Shown in pieces: positions 1 through 12,316 of a DNA stretch of 64,000 bases. How positions within the stretch are numbered: position 1 is the stretch's first letter; every line of letters begins with the position of its first letter. A program made the position numbers and the translations under genes. Under the pieces are notes generated by a model that was not told the origin of the DNA, ran no database searches, and was given only the letters and a program-made list of their open reading frames with translations. Origin of the DNA: Pegea sp. RAD2-039 (taxonomy: Eukaryota > Chordata > Thaliacea > Salpida > Salpidae); assembly GCA_034620365.1 (NCBI GenBank), contig JAQGEQ010000255.1, forward strand, positions 682,001 through 746,000, read 5' to 3'.

Positions 1-2546
1 TAGAATTATAAAGATTTAAGCAGTATTTTGCATAAACCATCCACCTACTGAAGCCTTCAAGTTGATTTCAAAGATTTAGTACTTTGCCTCGAAAAATTAA
101 ACAAATTAATCAAATTAAATCAGGATAGATAATGTTTTTAATAATTTTGTCGAATAATGATAGATAGTTTATAAACTAATAAAAAAGGAAAGGTGGCAGC
201 TATATTCTTTCTGCTTGTGAATAGTTTAGAATTATAATGGATAGCATCGTAGGCTAAAGTATTTTAAAATTATAATCCACTGTGAACATACACTTTGAAT
301 GATATTATAGTTGTCGTCTGAATATATTGACATAAGCTTTGCAACTCACAATTTTACCATTAGAGTAAACACTTGCAAGTAAATGTACTAGAAAAGTTAA
401 TTTTTTAAATTGTTGGTTTGTTCCGTAATATAACCAAACCTTTGACCGCTGAGGTTTTATATAAAGTAACAAGCAAGAAGCTCAATTTTAAAGTATTTAA
501 TTGACTTGACCACTTATTTCTTTTGTTTCTGACTAAACTATTGCTTCACCAAATTCTCTTTTAGCAGAATCAAAAATTTCAAGATTCACTCTTTATTATA
601 AAGTTTTAAACAAATTTGAATTTACTATTTAGTTTGAGAAATAATATTTTTGTGGAAATTTGATACAACTATTTTTACTTCAAAATTCCCCTAAACTAAA
701 TTTATATACTTAAATTTTTTCTTTCTAATTCTTCTTTGTCTTTATGATGACATCATCAACGAAAATGTAGTACATAGAAATATATAAATAATAACAAAAA
801 CTTATTTTGAAAAAAAACGCTTTGTGTGGCTTAACTGTTGCTACGACAAAAGAAATAATAAAAAAACTTCGTATAATCACTTCTTTAAAAACCGTTTATT
901 TTGTAGAACTTCGTTAATTATTGTTTCAAAGATCTCAAACTATTATTACGTAATTATTAAAATATAATAAAGTAAAAAACTGCCTTTATGCCTCATTACT
1001 AAAGATGGCGTCAGTCACCAATGTATCTTCGTAAGTTTATACTTAGTTACGTCACAGACTGCTTATTGATCGATTAAATGTTTATTAGTGTGGCCACTAC
1101 AAAATAAGTGACGTTGTCACTAATATAATGACAAACCTTTTAAGTTCATATCTTGTGTTGCCGTGTCTTGACGTCATCATAGCTTACATTTGTGAAAAAT
1201 CTCCTATGATAACTGTATTACGAAAGGTTATGCTCATGTTGTAGATAACACATCACTAGATGGAGCTATGTCGGCAATTGTATAAGAATTTATAAGTATT
1301 TTAAAATTTATTGATAATAAATACTAAGATTAGATTAGATAACATTTTTTAATCTTTTAATTAAAATATCCCAGCAGTGAAAAACGGTTTAACATTTATT
1401 TACAAAATTTTATAAATAATAATAAATAATAGATAGATCATAAAATAAATAATAATCATTAAACTTTATAATAATATTATAAAGTCACTGCCATAACATA
1501 CAACTTGATTATAATATATTATTTAGTTTATATAACGTTTAGTCGTTGTTTATAAACAAAATTTTTAAGAAACTTTAAATTATATTAATCTTTATTTGCT
1601 GATGATAAGTATGTCCTATAGATCAGGTAAAAAGATTAAAAAAGACTTCTTATTCTCGATATGTTTTGGCGGCTAAGTTTAGTCTGAAGTTTTTAGAAAA
1701 TTTGAAATTTTTTGACTTTTCCCAAAAATAAATTTTGCTTCGATTCAAGCTTTCTTGTTTTTCTTATAATCTGACTACAGAATTTTTGTTTAGATTTTAT
1801 TAATAATAAATAAAGTGACTTAACTTACACTTAAAAAAGTTATAAAATAAAACTTAGATTGTATGAAATAGACTCAATAGACTCAATTATTAAACTTTAA
1901 CAAGTAATAATATCGTTTTACATTGATGTAAATTGATCAAGTTGATTTTATTTCATTTATTGTCGAAAATGTGTGAAGCAACAATTTTACTGCGCGATAT
2001 CGCTTAAAAATATATTCAAGAAGAATAATGACAACGAAAATTGATGAAAAGTTAAGTATTATGGTTTGCTCAAAACAAAAACTATTTTAACGAATGAAAA
2101 CAAAAATACAGTTTATAAATGCATGAAAAAAAATAATCATTTTCTTTGAGACTGCTATTTGTTCATGCTTAAGCAACTAAGTATTGTAGATGGAATATGT
2201 GATGATTTTTATTAAAAAGAAATTCATTATATATAATTTTATATAAAATTACTAATATATAATAAATTAAAATTAAGATTAATTCAAAGCAACTTCAGTT
2301 CTATAAAATTATTAATTTCAATAATCTAATGAATATAGTGACGGTTTGATTAGTTAAAAAATAATATTTTAGCAACATTGTTAGAAATTAAACTATTGAA
2401 CATAGAGTATTAAAAAACGTACGATACAATGATTGAGAAATATTATATGTAAAGATCGAAATACTTTTAGATTAGACTAGTTTATAAGTAATAATTAGCC
2501 TAATTTGATGTAGCTAGCATCCAAAAACATGTCTTTAAACTCTCTT
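1..2546. other. AT-rich stretch with no supported gene
   Basis: No open frame of useful length and no chain of phase-compatible exons was found on either strand. Two weak hints were noted: an ATG in good context at about 1004 that runs into a possible donor after nine codons, and a short open piece on the minus strand near 540-600 that ends in a stop. Neither could be extended. A TGACGTCA octamer sits at 1169-1176. The 3' untranslated region of the zinc-finger gene that ends at 2547 must lie in the right part of this stretch. Confidence 0.5.
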
Positions 2547-5500
2547 TTAAAATTTAAAAATGTCATATTCATGTAAAGGGTCATTAAACAACTGATCAAT
2601 CGATATTTGGTCAGTTGTTGAAAGTTCAAAATCTTCTTCCGTTTCGCTCATAGTCGATTGTGGCAAAAACAAGTCTGCTGATGCTGAGTTATTAAATTGA
2701 TCTGTATCACTTGAAGAATGATCGATGGAAATGACTTGATTACTGGAGGTATCAGTAGGAGGTGCAATTTCTGTGTTCACAACTGATGTACCCAATCCAG
2801 TATTTATAAACATATCCATAGATTCAACTCTTGAAGATAATGGAAAGTCAACAGATCTAACTGGATTACTAGCAGTATTCGTGATATGCCTTTCATGCGT
2901 TGGTGGTTCTTGATTAGTTCCTTGAAGAAAGATATCCATTTGTTGATGTTCATTATTAACAAAATAGGAGTTTACTATTTGTTGTTCCATATTGATATCA
3001 ATACATTCATTAGACATGTTTGGATTACTAAAGCTGTTATTTTGTATATCCTTTGCTTTAAATTGAGGTCTTTGCAACGAAGTAGAGTTTAAGGAAGTGA
3101 CTTGATTAATTGACACCTCACTGAAAGTAACCTGATGTCTTGTTGCTACTTGATTAGCAGCTCCAAGATAACTATGATTCTCTTTAGTATTGGAATTGTC
3201 GATCAAATTGTCTATTCGTTGGTTTGAGTTACCACCTCTTTGAAACTGTACGACTTTTGGGTTTACATTACAATTCTCAGCTCTATTTGTCATCATTTTA
3301 TTCCTTTCAGATCGTTGTAAAGACTGATGGTTGGTTTGTAGCGAATTAAATTGAGGTCTTTGAATTGAACAAGAGCTTAAGGAAGAGACTTGATTAGTTG
3401 ACACCTTACTAAAAGGAGCCTGATGTCTTGTTGCTATTTGATTAGCAGCTCCAAGATAACTATGATTCTGTTTAGTATTGGAATTGTCGATCAAATTGTC
3501 TAATTGTTCGTTTGAGTTACCACCTCTTTGAAACTGTACGACGTTTGGGTTTTTATTACAAGTTTCAGCACTGTTTGTAATCATTCTATTTATTTCAGGT
3601 CGTTGTAAAGACTGATGGTTGGTTTGTATCGGATTAAATTGAGGTCTTTGCATCGAAAAAGAGCTTAAGGAAGGGACCTGATGAGTTGACACCTTACTAA
3701 AAGGAGCCTGATGTCTTGTTGCTATTTGATTAGCAGCTCCAAGATAACTATGATTCTGTTTAGTATTGGAATTGTCGATCAAATTGTCTAATCGTTGGGT
3801 TGGGTTACCACCTCTTTGAAACTGTACGACGTTTGAGTTTTTATTACAAGTTTCAGCTCTATTTGTAATCATTCTATTTATTTCAGGTCGTTGTAAAGAA
3901 TGATGGTTGGTTTGTATCGGATTCAATTGAGGTCTTTGCAACGAAGTAGAGTTTAAGGAAGTGACTTGATTAATTGACACCTCACTAAAAGTAACCTGAT
4001 GTCTTGTTGCTACTTGATTAGCAGCTCCAAGATAACTATGATTCTGTTTAGTATTGGAATTGTCGATCAAATTGTCTAATCGTTGGTTTGAGTTATCACC
4101 TCTTTGAAACTGTACGACGTTTGGGTTTTTATTACAAGTTTCAGCTCTATTTGTTATCGTTCTATTCATTTCAGATCGTTGTAAAGACTGATGGTTGGTT
4201 TGTATCGGATTCAATTGAGGTCTTTGAATTGAACAAGAGCTTAAGGAAGAGACTTGATGAGTTGATACCTTACTAAAAGGAGCCTGATGTCTTGTTGCTA
4301 TTTGATTAGCAGCTCCAAGATAACTATGATTCTGTTTAGTATTGGAATTGTCGATCAAATTGTCTAATCGTTGGTTTGGGTTACCACCTCTTTGAAACTG
4401 TACGACGTTTGGGTTTACATTACAAGTTTCAGCTCTATTTGTTATCATTCTATTCATTTCAGATCGTTGTAAAGTCTGATGGTTGGTTTGTAGCGAATTA
4501 AATTGAGGTCTTTGAATTGAACAAGAGATTAAGGAAGAGACTTGATGAGTTGATACCTTACTAAAAGGAGCCTGATGTCTTGTTGCTATTTGATTAGCAG
4601 CTCCAAGATAACTATGATTCTGTTTAGTATTGGAATTGTCGATCAAATTGTCTAATCGTTGGTTTGGGTTACCACCTCTTTGAAACTGTACTACTTTTGG
4701 GTTTACATTACAAGTTTCAGCTCTATTTGTCACCATTCTATTCCTTTCAGGTCGTTGTAAAGACTGATGGTTGGTTTGTATCGGATTCAATTGAGGTCTT
4801 TGAATTGAACAAGAGCTTAAGGACGAGACTTGATTAGTTGACACCTTAGTAAAAGGAGCCTGATGTCTTGTTGTTACTTGATTAGTAACTCGAAGATAAG
4901 TATTCCTCTCAAAAGTGTCAGAATTGTCAAACAACTCGGCCATTACTTCATCAAAACTTTCTCTTACATCGCAAGTTCCTACATTTGAGTTTATATTATT
5001 AGTGTCAGCACTTTTTGTAATCATTCTATTAAATTCAGGTCGTTGTAAAGACTGATGGTTAGTTTGTAGCAGATTACCTGGAGGTCTTTGCAACGAACTA
5101 GAGCTTAAGGAAGTGACTTGATTAATTGACACCTCACTAAAAGTAACCTGATGTCTTGTTGCTATTTGATTAGTAGCTCCAAGATAACTATGATTCTGCT
5201 TAGTATTGGAATTGTCGATCAAATTGTCTAATCGTTGGTTTGGGTTACCACCTCTTTGAAACTGTACTACTTTTGGGTTTACATTACCAGTTTCAGCTCT
5301 ATTTGTTATCATTCTATTCCTTTCAGATGGTTGTAAAGACTGATGGTTGGTTTGTAGCGGGTTAAATTGAGGTCTTTGCATCGAAAAAGAGCTTAAGGAA
5401 GGGACCTGATGAGTTGACACCTTACTAATAGGAGCCTGATGTCTTGTTGCTATTTGATTAGCAGCTCCAAGATAACTATGATTCTGTTTAGTATTGGAAT

Positions 5501-8500
5501 TGTCGATCAAATTGTCTAATTGTTCGTTTGAGTTACCACCTCTTTGAAACTGTACGACGTTTGGGTTTTTATTACAAGTTTCAGCACTGTTTGTAATCAT
5601 TCTATTTATTTCAGGTCGTTGTAAAGACTGATGGTTGGTTTGTATCGGATTCAATTGAGGTCTTTGCATCGAAAAAGAGCTTAAGGAAGGGACCTGATGA
5701 GTTGACACCTTACTAAAAGGAGCCTGATGTCTTGTTGCTATTTGATTAGCAGCTCCAAGATAACTATGATTCTGTTTAGTATTGGAATTGTCGATCAAAT
5801 TGTTTAATCGTTGGTTTGGGTTACCACCTCTTTGAAACTGTACGACTTTTGGGTTTACATTACAAGCTTCAGCACTGTTTGTAATCATTCTATTTATTTC
5901 AGGTCGTTGTAAAGACTGATGGTTGGTTTGTATCGGATTCAATTGAGGTCTTTGCATCGAAAAAGAGCTTAAGGAAGGGACCTGATGAGTTGACACCTTA
6001 CTAATAGGAGCCTGATGTCTTGTTGCTACTTGATTAGCAGCTCCAAGATAACTATGATTCTGTTTAGTATTGGAATTGTCGATGAAATTGTCTAATCGTT
6101 GGTTTGAGTTACCACCTCTTTGAAACTGTACGACGTTTGGGTTTTTATTACAAGTTTCAGCTCTATTTGTCACCATTCTATTCATTTCAGATCGTTGTAA
6201 AGACTGATGGTTGGTTTGTAGCGGATTAAATTGAGGTCTTTGCATCGAAAAAGAGTTTAAGGAAGAGACCTGATGATTTGACACCTTACTAAAAGGAGCC
6301 TGATGTCTTAGTGCAACTTGATTAGCAGCTCCAAGATAACTATGATTCTGTTTAGTATTGGAATTGTGGATCAAATTGTTTATTTGTTGGTTTGAGTTAC
6401 CACCTCTTTGAAACTGTACGACGTTTGGGTTTTTATTACAAGCTTCAGCTCTATTTGTTATCATTCTATTTAATTCGGTTCGTTGTAAAGACTGATGGTT
6501 GGTTTGTAGCGGATTCAATTGAGGTCTTTGCAACGAAGAAGAGTTTAAGGAAGAGACTTGGTGATTTGACAACTTACTGAAAGCAGCTTGATGTCTTGTT
6601 GGTGAAGGTATACTATAGCTAGTGTAGTTGTACGTATACTGCTCATAAATCTTAACTTTGTCGAACAGTTTGTCCATAAGTTTGTTGGACTTTTCACTAA
6701 CTTCGTACTTCTCCATGCTTTGGGTTGACTGAGCGGAATCAGTTCTATTCCTCACATTTCTGTTCATTTCAGATCTTTGTAAATTTGAATTGTTGATTTG
6801 TAGCCTAGTTGTAGAAGCTGAAGGGAGTTGTTGATGCTGTTTCGTGCACTTATGTTGATGACTACTATCGTTTGGTTTTGGAACGAAGAGTTTTCCACAG
6901 AAAGGGCATGGAACAGGACGAATTTTTTCTTGACTTTCAGAAACTGGGTTTAGTTGTTTAGTTTTAGTAGTACTTACTTTGCTTGTAACAGCTAATTTAT
7001 TTAAAGAGTTTGAAGTAGATGGGCTCTGTAAAAATAAAAAATTTCAGTTATCAGATGTTTATTTAAGCCACTATTCATTAATAACTTACATTTTGGTTTA
7101 ACGATTTTTCATCAGAACTCAATTTTAAATCTTTATTGTCCTTCTTTGATTTATTGTAATGCCTAGCTCTATAGAGTTTACCGGTTTTCGTAGGACTAGA
7201 AATTAAATTCAAAGAGAAATTTATCAATTAAAATCTTAAGTTATAAAATTACATCAAACAACTTTTCAAAACCATTTTCAAAAAGTTACTCTAAACAAAT
7301 TGGCAAGTAAACAAATAAGCTTAATTTACTTTCTCTTGTGACAGTTTTTGTGGTACTTTAAATGACCTTGTTGAAAGAACATTTCTCCACAACCTGGCCA
7401 GTCACACTTATATGCCCGAACTCCAGTATGCCTTCTAAAAATAGAATATTACGTAAATGTTTAAAGCAGAAATAAAAGCTGAATTGTAACTGGTCAAGGT
7501 ATAGGATATTTAGTACATTTGACTAATAAATCTAATCAAAACCTAACAGTTTCTAGTGTTATTTAATCACTAATCAGAGTAAGTTAATAATTAGCTACAT
7601 AGATAAATAATTAAATTATTTTAAGGCTCAGAACCTAAAATGTTGTTGAAGATGGTCTAGGCGCTTGTACGAGCATTCACACTGAGGACACTGAAATCGT
7701 TTAGATTCACTGTGAGCTTGTTGATGTTGCTTCAATAAGTAATGTGTGAAAAAACGCTTTTCACAATGTTCACATCTGCGTCAGAATAATTCGAATCATC
7801 ATAGAGCAAATAATGATGATAACCAATATTATTTTCAACAATTTTACATAAATGAAGAATACAAGATTTAAAAAAAAAAGTAAAAAGAAATTCTTTAAAT
7901 TAGTTGATATTTGTTCTGATTAAACACAACTTTCTACTGGTTATAAAAACACGTTAACATCTATTGATAATAATTTTGCTGTTTAGTTAATCATACCGAT
8001 ACGGTTTGTCTTCTTCATTGTTATGTGTACGAGAATGCATTGTCAGAGCACCTCTATCAGAAAACACCTCCTGTTAAAAAGCATAAATATTCAAATACAC
8101 AAGTTATTTAGAAAAAGTAAATTGTTAAAATTTACCCAACATCTTGTACACGAATAAGATTTCGTGTTGGTCTTAATAAGACTACGACTGGTTGTTGTTG
8201 CTTGAGGTGGACGGCTGCTATCAGTACTCACCTTGATTAAAAGTTTTATATTTTATATTCCTTAAATTTTATTAAATAACTATAAATATAACTTAAATAA
8301 ACTTGACTAAAAATTACATATTTGTTATCAAAACAAAGTTTGTTTTTATGTATTGTTTATTTAGCAGGCAAGAACAAAGAAATTTTAGAAAAAAACATTT
8401 TTTTTGAGAAAAGTAAACTCACAGTCTGTTGAATAGATTGTTGAATAGCCTGTAAGTTTTGTAAATTATTATTTGTTGATTGTTGCTCAGCCCTTCCAGT

Positions 8501-8557
8501 AATACGATTGTTTGATGTGATATTAACAAGAGAAGGGTTCTGCCGTGAAAAATCCAT
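2547..8557 (-). CDS. Zinc-finger protein with expanded 96-residue repeat tail (paralogue A)
   Basis: Seven coding exons on the minus strand: 8557-8423, 8231-8136, 8070-7997, 7775-7635, 7434-7330, 7195-7090 and 7025-2547. They join in frame to 1711 codons plus stop. Four C2H2 fingers lie between about residues 74 and 185. The first three are C-x2-C-x12-H-x3-H and the fourth is C-x4-C-x12-H-x3-H, the spacing seen in TFIIIA- and GLI-like fingers. A fifth finger, C-x2-C-x12-H-x3-C, starts near residue 259. After residue 361 the protein is about 12 tandem 96-residue units, then a roughly 170-residue tail rich in Ser, Asn and acidic residues. This looks like a nuclear DNA-binding protein, but no specific family was recognised. 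The start is the ATG at 8557 (MDFSRQN), which aligns with the start of the paralogue at 59418; an intron acceptor seems to lie just upstream of both starts. Exon lengths 2-6 match the paralogue exactly, which is strong support for the model. Confidence 0.88.
3057..6599 (-). repeat. In-frame coding tandem array, about 12.3 units of 288 bp
   Basis: The motif TRHQAPFSKVS and the block LQTNHQSLQR recur every 96 residues, which is 288 bp exactly, so the array keeps the reading frame. Units are nearly identical except one near the middle (about 4880-5050), which carries a divergent segment (CDVRESFDEVMAELFDNS). That segment resembles the unique sequence just before the array (NKLMDKLFDKVKIYEQYTY). 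The units are rich in Asn, Gln, Ser and Thr and contain no Trp. The paralogue at 59418-62371 has a single related segment (LKDKLFEVNKVKENNSYSY) and no array. Confidence 0.95.
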
Positions 8558-9570
8558 TCTTCTTTAATTTTAAGTAATGCACAATTAATATAGCTTAAAG
8601 TTGGTTTAACAAATCTTTTAAAAAAATTCTTAGTTGTTAATTTTGTCAGCCTTTTAATTTTAAATGATAACGGGCGAAAAAACTGTACAATTTAAAAAAT
8701 TAGCTTCTGTTTGCTTGACAGCTAAAGAAACAGTTTTAATTTTCAAAGGGGCTTAAAAAATTATTTCTAGAAAATATTAAACTTGCATTTATAAAGACGC
8801 TCATGTAACAAATTTCAAGGGCTTTTTTTCTAGTTTATAAAAAACAATTAAAGATTACATCAAAACGATTTTTAGTTGAATAACTAATGTCTTAAAAAGT
8901 AAAGTTTCAAAGACAAGCAAGATTTTATTGATTTATGTTTATTTAATAAAGTAAACTTTGTAGTTTAACTAAATTATCCGTACTAATTAACTAGAAATAA
9001 TAATCCACACACAGAAAGGGTATCAATAATATGATTAAAGTATTTTATATTTAAAATTATTTCTTTGTAAAATAAATCTGATTTATAATCTTGACCACCA
9101 TTCTAAATTCATAATCAAAAGCTCTTGATAAATAAAACTACAAACTCTTTTATCAAACTCAGAATAATCACTACTGATAGTGATAAAGTTTAATGCCCTT
9201 TTTTCATACTGGTTATTAATTAGAGTTGTAAATACTTTATATTACTTTATTAATTTACTTAATACTGACTGTATAATTAGGGGTTAAACTTCAACTTGAT
9301 CTCTGATCAGAGCTATGAGTTGCAATATAACAATAGTTTTATAAAAGTTATTATACGAAAAATAATTCTTACGTATATAAACGATAATTCAAGATTAATT
9401 TTAATCATGTTTTGTTAAAAAGCAATTAACTGACGAAAATATGACATTTAGTATTAATTCATCAACAACACAGGTAGCCTTTAAACAAACTATTCTTAAG
9501 TTCCTATCTTAATAAAAGGTTTTTAAGATAAAACGTAGTGTTCTAAATTAGGTAAAAAATAGAAACTCAC
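8558..9570. other. Probable 5' intron and upstream region of zinc-finger gene A
   Basis: No coding sequence was seen. Read on the minus strand, an AAAG acceptor-like sequence lies four bases before the ATG at 8557, as it does for the paralogue, so this stretch is probably an intron in the 5' untranslated region. Confidence 0.35.
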
Positions 9571-9640
9571 CCAATTAACAGCATGTAACTCAAACAGTCC
9601 AGTTCAACAGAAGGCGTGACTAAAGTGGTTTAATAAATTT
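9571..9640 (-). other. Candidate non-coding first exon of zinc-finger gene A
   Basis: On the minus strand this short, relatively GC-rich block ends in a good donor (GG|GTGAGTTT, with the intron starting at 9570). It faces the acceptor-like AAAG just upstream of the ATG at 8557. The 5' limit of the exon is a guess. The call rests only on splice-site quality and position. Confidence 0.3.
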
Positions 9641-12243
9641 AATAAGATATTATTCTCTTTAACAAATGACGTCATTATCTTAACGTTTTATTTTTGTATT
9701 TTAAGATTTGAATGTTTAGTTTTAGAATGTCTCTTTTTTTGTTATGGTTTAAAACTAAACATCATTTTATTTATTGTCAATTTGTTTTGAATAATGATGA
9801 CAAAATAAACGAAAGAAAACACTTTTTCTGATTCTAAGCTGGTTTATTAAAATAAATTTATTATTAAAATGTTTGCTGTTACTAATAATACTACTACTTA
9901 CTCTGGAGCTTATATTACAGATAACAATTATTTAAGTAATATCAAATTAGGCTGCTTAAAAGTAGAATCGTGACTATTTCTTCTAGTTGCCATATTCATC
10001 CGCCAACGCTATAGCACTGGCTGTAGTCGTCGCTCTTCCCAAAATTCAACTATAATTGGGAAGATATCTTCTGCGGTCGATATGTGGTATAATCGAATAG
10101 AAGATACTAAACTGTCGACAACGGTGGGATTTAAACCCACTTTTACACAACGGGCTATCAGCTAATCGATTTAACCATTTGTTTATCTCGTCGCAAAGGT
10201 GACAACAACACCTGATATAATGTATTTACTATTAATGAAATTGAAATTTATTGTTGTTTATTATTATTTATGTACGGTTGTATGTCTGTAAAATTAAGGA
10301 TCACTTCCTAAAAATAAAAACTCTTGAACTAACATAGAAAAAAATTATTTGGTATCATATCTTAATATAAACAAAAGACTTCAAAACTGAACTAAGTAAG
10401 TAAAAAATCTATCCATCTAGAGAGATGTTCAGCCTTGGGTTAAACTTAAATTCAGTTAATTTAAATTTAAACATTTAAATGTTGGAAATTTAATTTTTAT
10501 GAAACAAATCAGTTTGGAAAGTTATTTAACATTTATTAAGAAGCTAAAATAAATCTATTTTTTTTCAATGAGTAAAATTGTGAAATAAATCATAATATTT
10601 ACAAAAAGTAAACAGTTCTTAACTATTTCAAACGTTTTTAGCAAATCTAAATCAAATAAAGAAACTCACGTATACTTCAAAATATAATCATGATCTGACA
10701 TAAGGTTACTCAAAGTATTTATCCTCTTACACATTTAATAAAACAACCTTGCAATACTTTTTCGATAATCTAAAACTTAAATTTAAGAAATTTAAATAAT
10801 TTAGCAAAGTAAGCATACCTTTCTCTTAACGTTTTTTCAAAAAGTCGACAATTCAGTTGAATTAGCTAAAGACTAATTTAAACAACTTCTTAGAAACAGT
10901 TTCACAGAAATAACAAACAAAAGTTTATCAACATTTAAATTTAAATCATTAGAAAATATTTTTTATTTATGATTTATCTGGTAAATATTATCTATTTATC
11001 ATTTATACTATAAACTAAACTATATCACACACTTAAGTTTTGTAGTGTTAATTTGATGGAGTTATCTTTATAACTATTTCGTGTACTATTTTTAAATGGA
11101 CTACTAAAGGTGTATGTACTATTACTAAATGAGGTTATGTAGAAAAGTTTGTCTTTAATGCAATCATCAGAAATATTTTTCTTTTGTAAAGAAAGAAACC
11201 GTAAAAAATCAAAACATATAGACCACATTAAAATTTATCAACAATTTTATTATATTTTTATGATGTTTGATGACATTAAGCCACTTAATTATCAATCTAT
11301 ACAAAAGAGAAAAACAAATACTTGGCAATTTCTTAGCTAAAGTTTACATTTAAATAGACATAAGTATAGTATTGATAATTTGTTAATATTGATTTTGCAA
11401 TTTTATTTTACTGCCGTCAGCGACAGACAAAAAACCTTTTATTTGACCCTAAAAATTAATTTAAATTGTTTAGGAAAGATGAAATTAATCGGACACAGTT
11501 AAATAAGATCACAAATTTAAACTTCAATGAACAAACATCCAGGGAACGACTTCTATTTGTAAATAACATCAATCAGTTTGAAGAGTAGCATAAGAACACA
11601 CACATGCACAAAAATTTAACCAAAGTTACATTTACTTGATTTTATGTGCACCTAAAGTAACTTTAATCCCGTTTAATCAACTTCAGTTTAAATCCTTCTA
11701 TAGAAAAGTAGTTGAAAGTGACATTTTCAAAAACACTTTCCCCAACATATTTAAAAACTTTCTTCCTAAGACAAATTTACTATTGTTCAATTTGATTCGA
11801 AGATTAATAGGTAAAAAATAAGTATAAACTTGTCTACTGAAAAAGATGAAAGCATTGGTGGCATTGCCGCTTTGTTTTTATATATTTTCTAATCTGCCCT
11901 GTCATATATATGCATGGTCGGTTTAACCAAAGTAGGAAATGCAATATTAATCATCAAAAGTACAATGAGTTAAACTATTAAATATATTTTAGTTTACCTA
12001 TAGTTTTGAATATTTTTTATTATGAAAAACCAAACAATAAAACAATTTACTGTTTTTTGCAGCAATAACTTTACTTGTAAATTTGAAAAAAGCTATTTTT
12101 TAAAGAGCTTAGATAGTCATTTAAAAAAAGCTGCATTTATAAAAATAACTCCTTTTACTTGTATCAAAAACTGAGTAATATTTTAAAAATAATTTTTGTT
12201 AAATAATTTATAATATTTTTAAATTGTTGGTTTCATTGCCATC
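9641..12243. other. Intergenic region between zinc-finger gene A and tRNA-Arg
   Basis: AT-rich, with no supported coding exons; the open frames here are short and have no splice context or recognisable product. It contains a TGACGTCA octamer at 9667-9674, a short imperfect hairpin near 10040-10075, the tRNA-like relic at 10116-10192 and a short SINE-tail-like piece near 11895-11935. Confidence 0.5.
10116..10192 (-). pseudogene. tRNA-like relic (SINE head or tRNA pseudogene)
   Basis: Read on the minus strand, the segment has a T-arm-like stem with a B-box relative (GGTTTAAATCC against the usual GGTTCGANTCC), an anticodon-arm-like hairpin and partly pairing ends. The A box is poor and the acceptor stem has mismatches, so I do not call it a working tRNA. 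It may be the head of a SINE that includes the neighbouring GC-richer sequence from about 9975. Confidence 0.4.
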
Positions 12244-12316
12244 GGTCTTGTGGCCTAATGGAGAAGGCGTCGGACTCCTAATCCGAAGATTGTGGGTTCA
12301 AGTCCCACCAGGATCG
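12244..12316 (+). tRNA. tRNA-Arg (anticodon CCT)
   Basis: This 73-base cloverleaf has an acceptor stem GGTCTTG/CAGGATC with two G-T pairs, a D arm with GCCTAATGG, and an anticodon stem TCGGA/TCCGA around the loop CTCCTAA. The anticodon is therefore CCT, which reads the arginine codon AGG. The T arm is TGGG-TTCAAGT-CCCA. No intron is present. A T-run starts two bases after the end (12318-12322), as expected for RNA polymerase III termination. Confidence 0.9.

Noticed and set aside
540-600. Minus-strand open piece reading LEIFDSAKREFGEAIV before a stop
   Set aside because: Too short, with a weak acceptor and no upstream exon; chance is as likely.
1004-1032. ATG in good context followed by a possible donor, as a first exon
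   Set aside because: Only nine codons, and no phase-compatible second exon could be found downstream.
4088-6580. Two plus-strand frames (4088-4276 and 6392-6580) with almost the same sequence
   Set aside because: They are mirror frames of the 288-bp coding array, so their similarity comes from the repeat.
3057-6599. Regular repeat considered as CRISPR or satellite
   Set aside because: The period is 288 bp with no spacers, and the frame is open through every unit; it is a coding array in a eukaryotic gene.
10116-10192. Functional tRNA on the minus strand
   Set aside because: The A box and acceptor stem are too degenerate; kept only as a relic.
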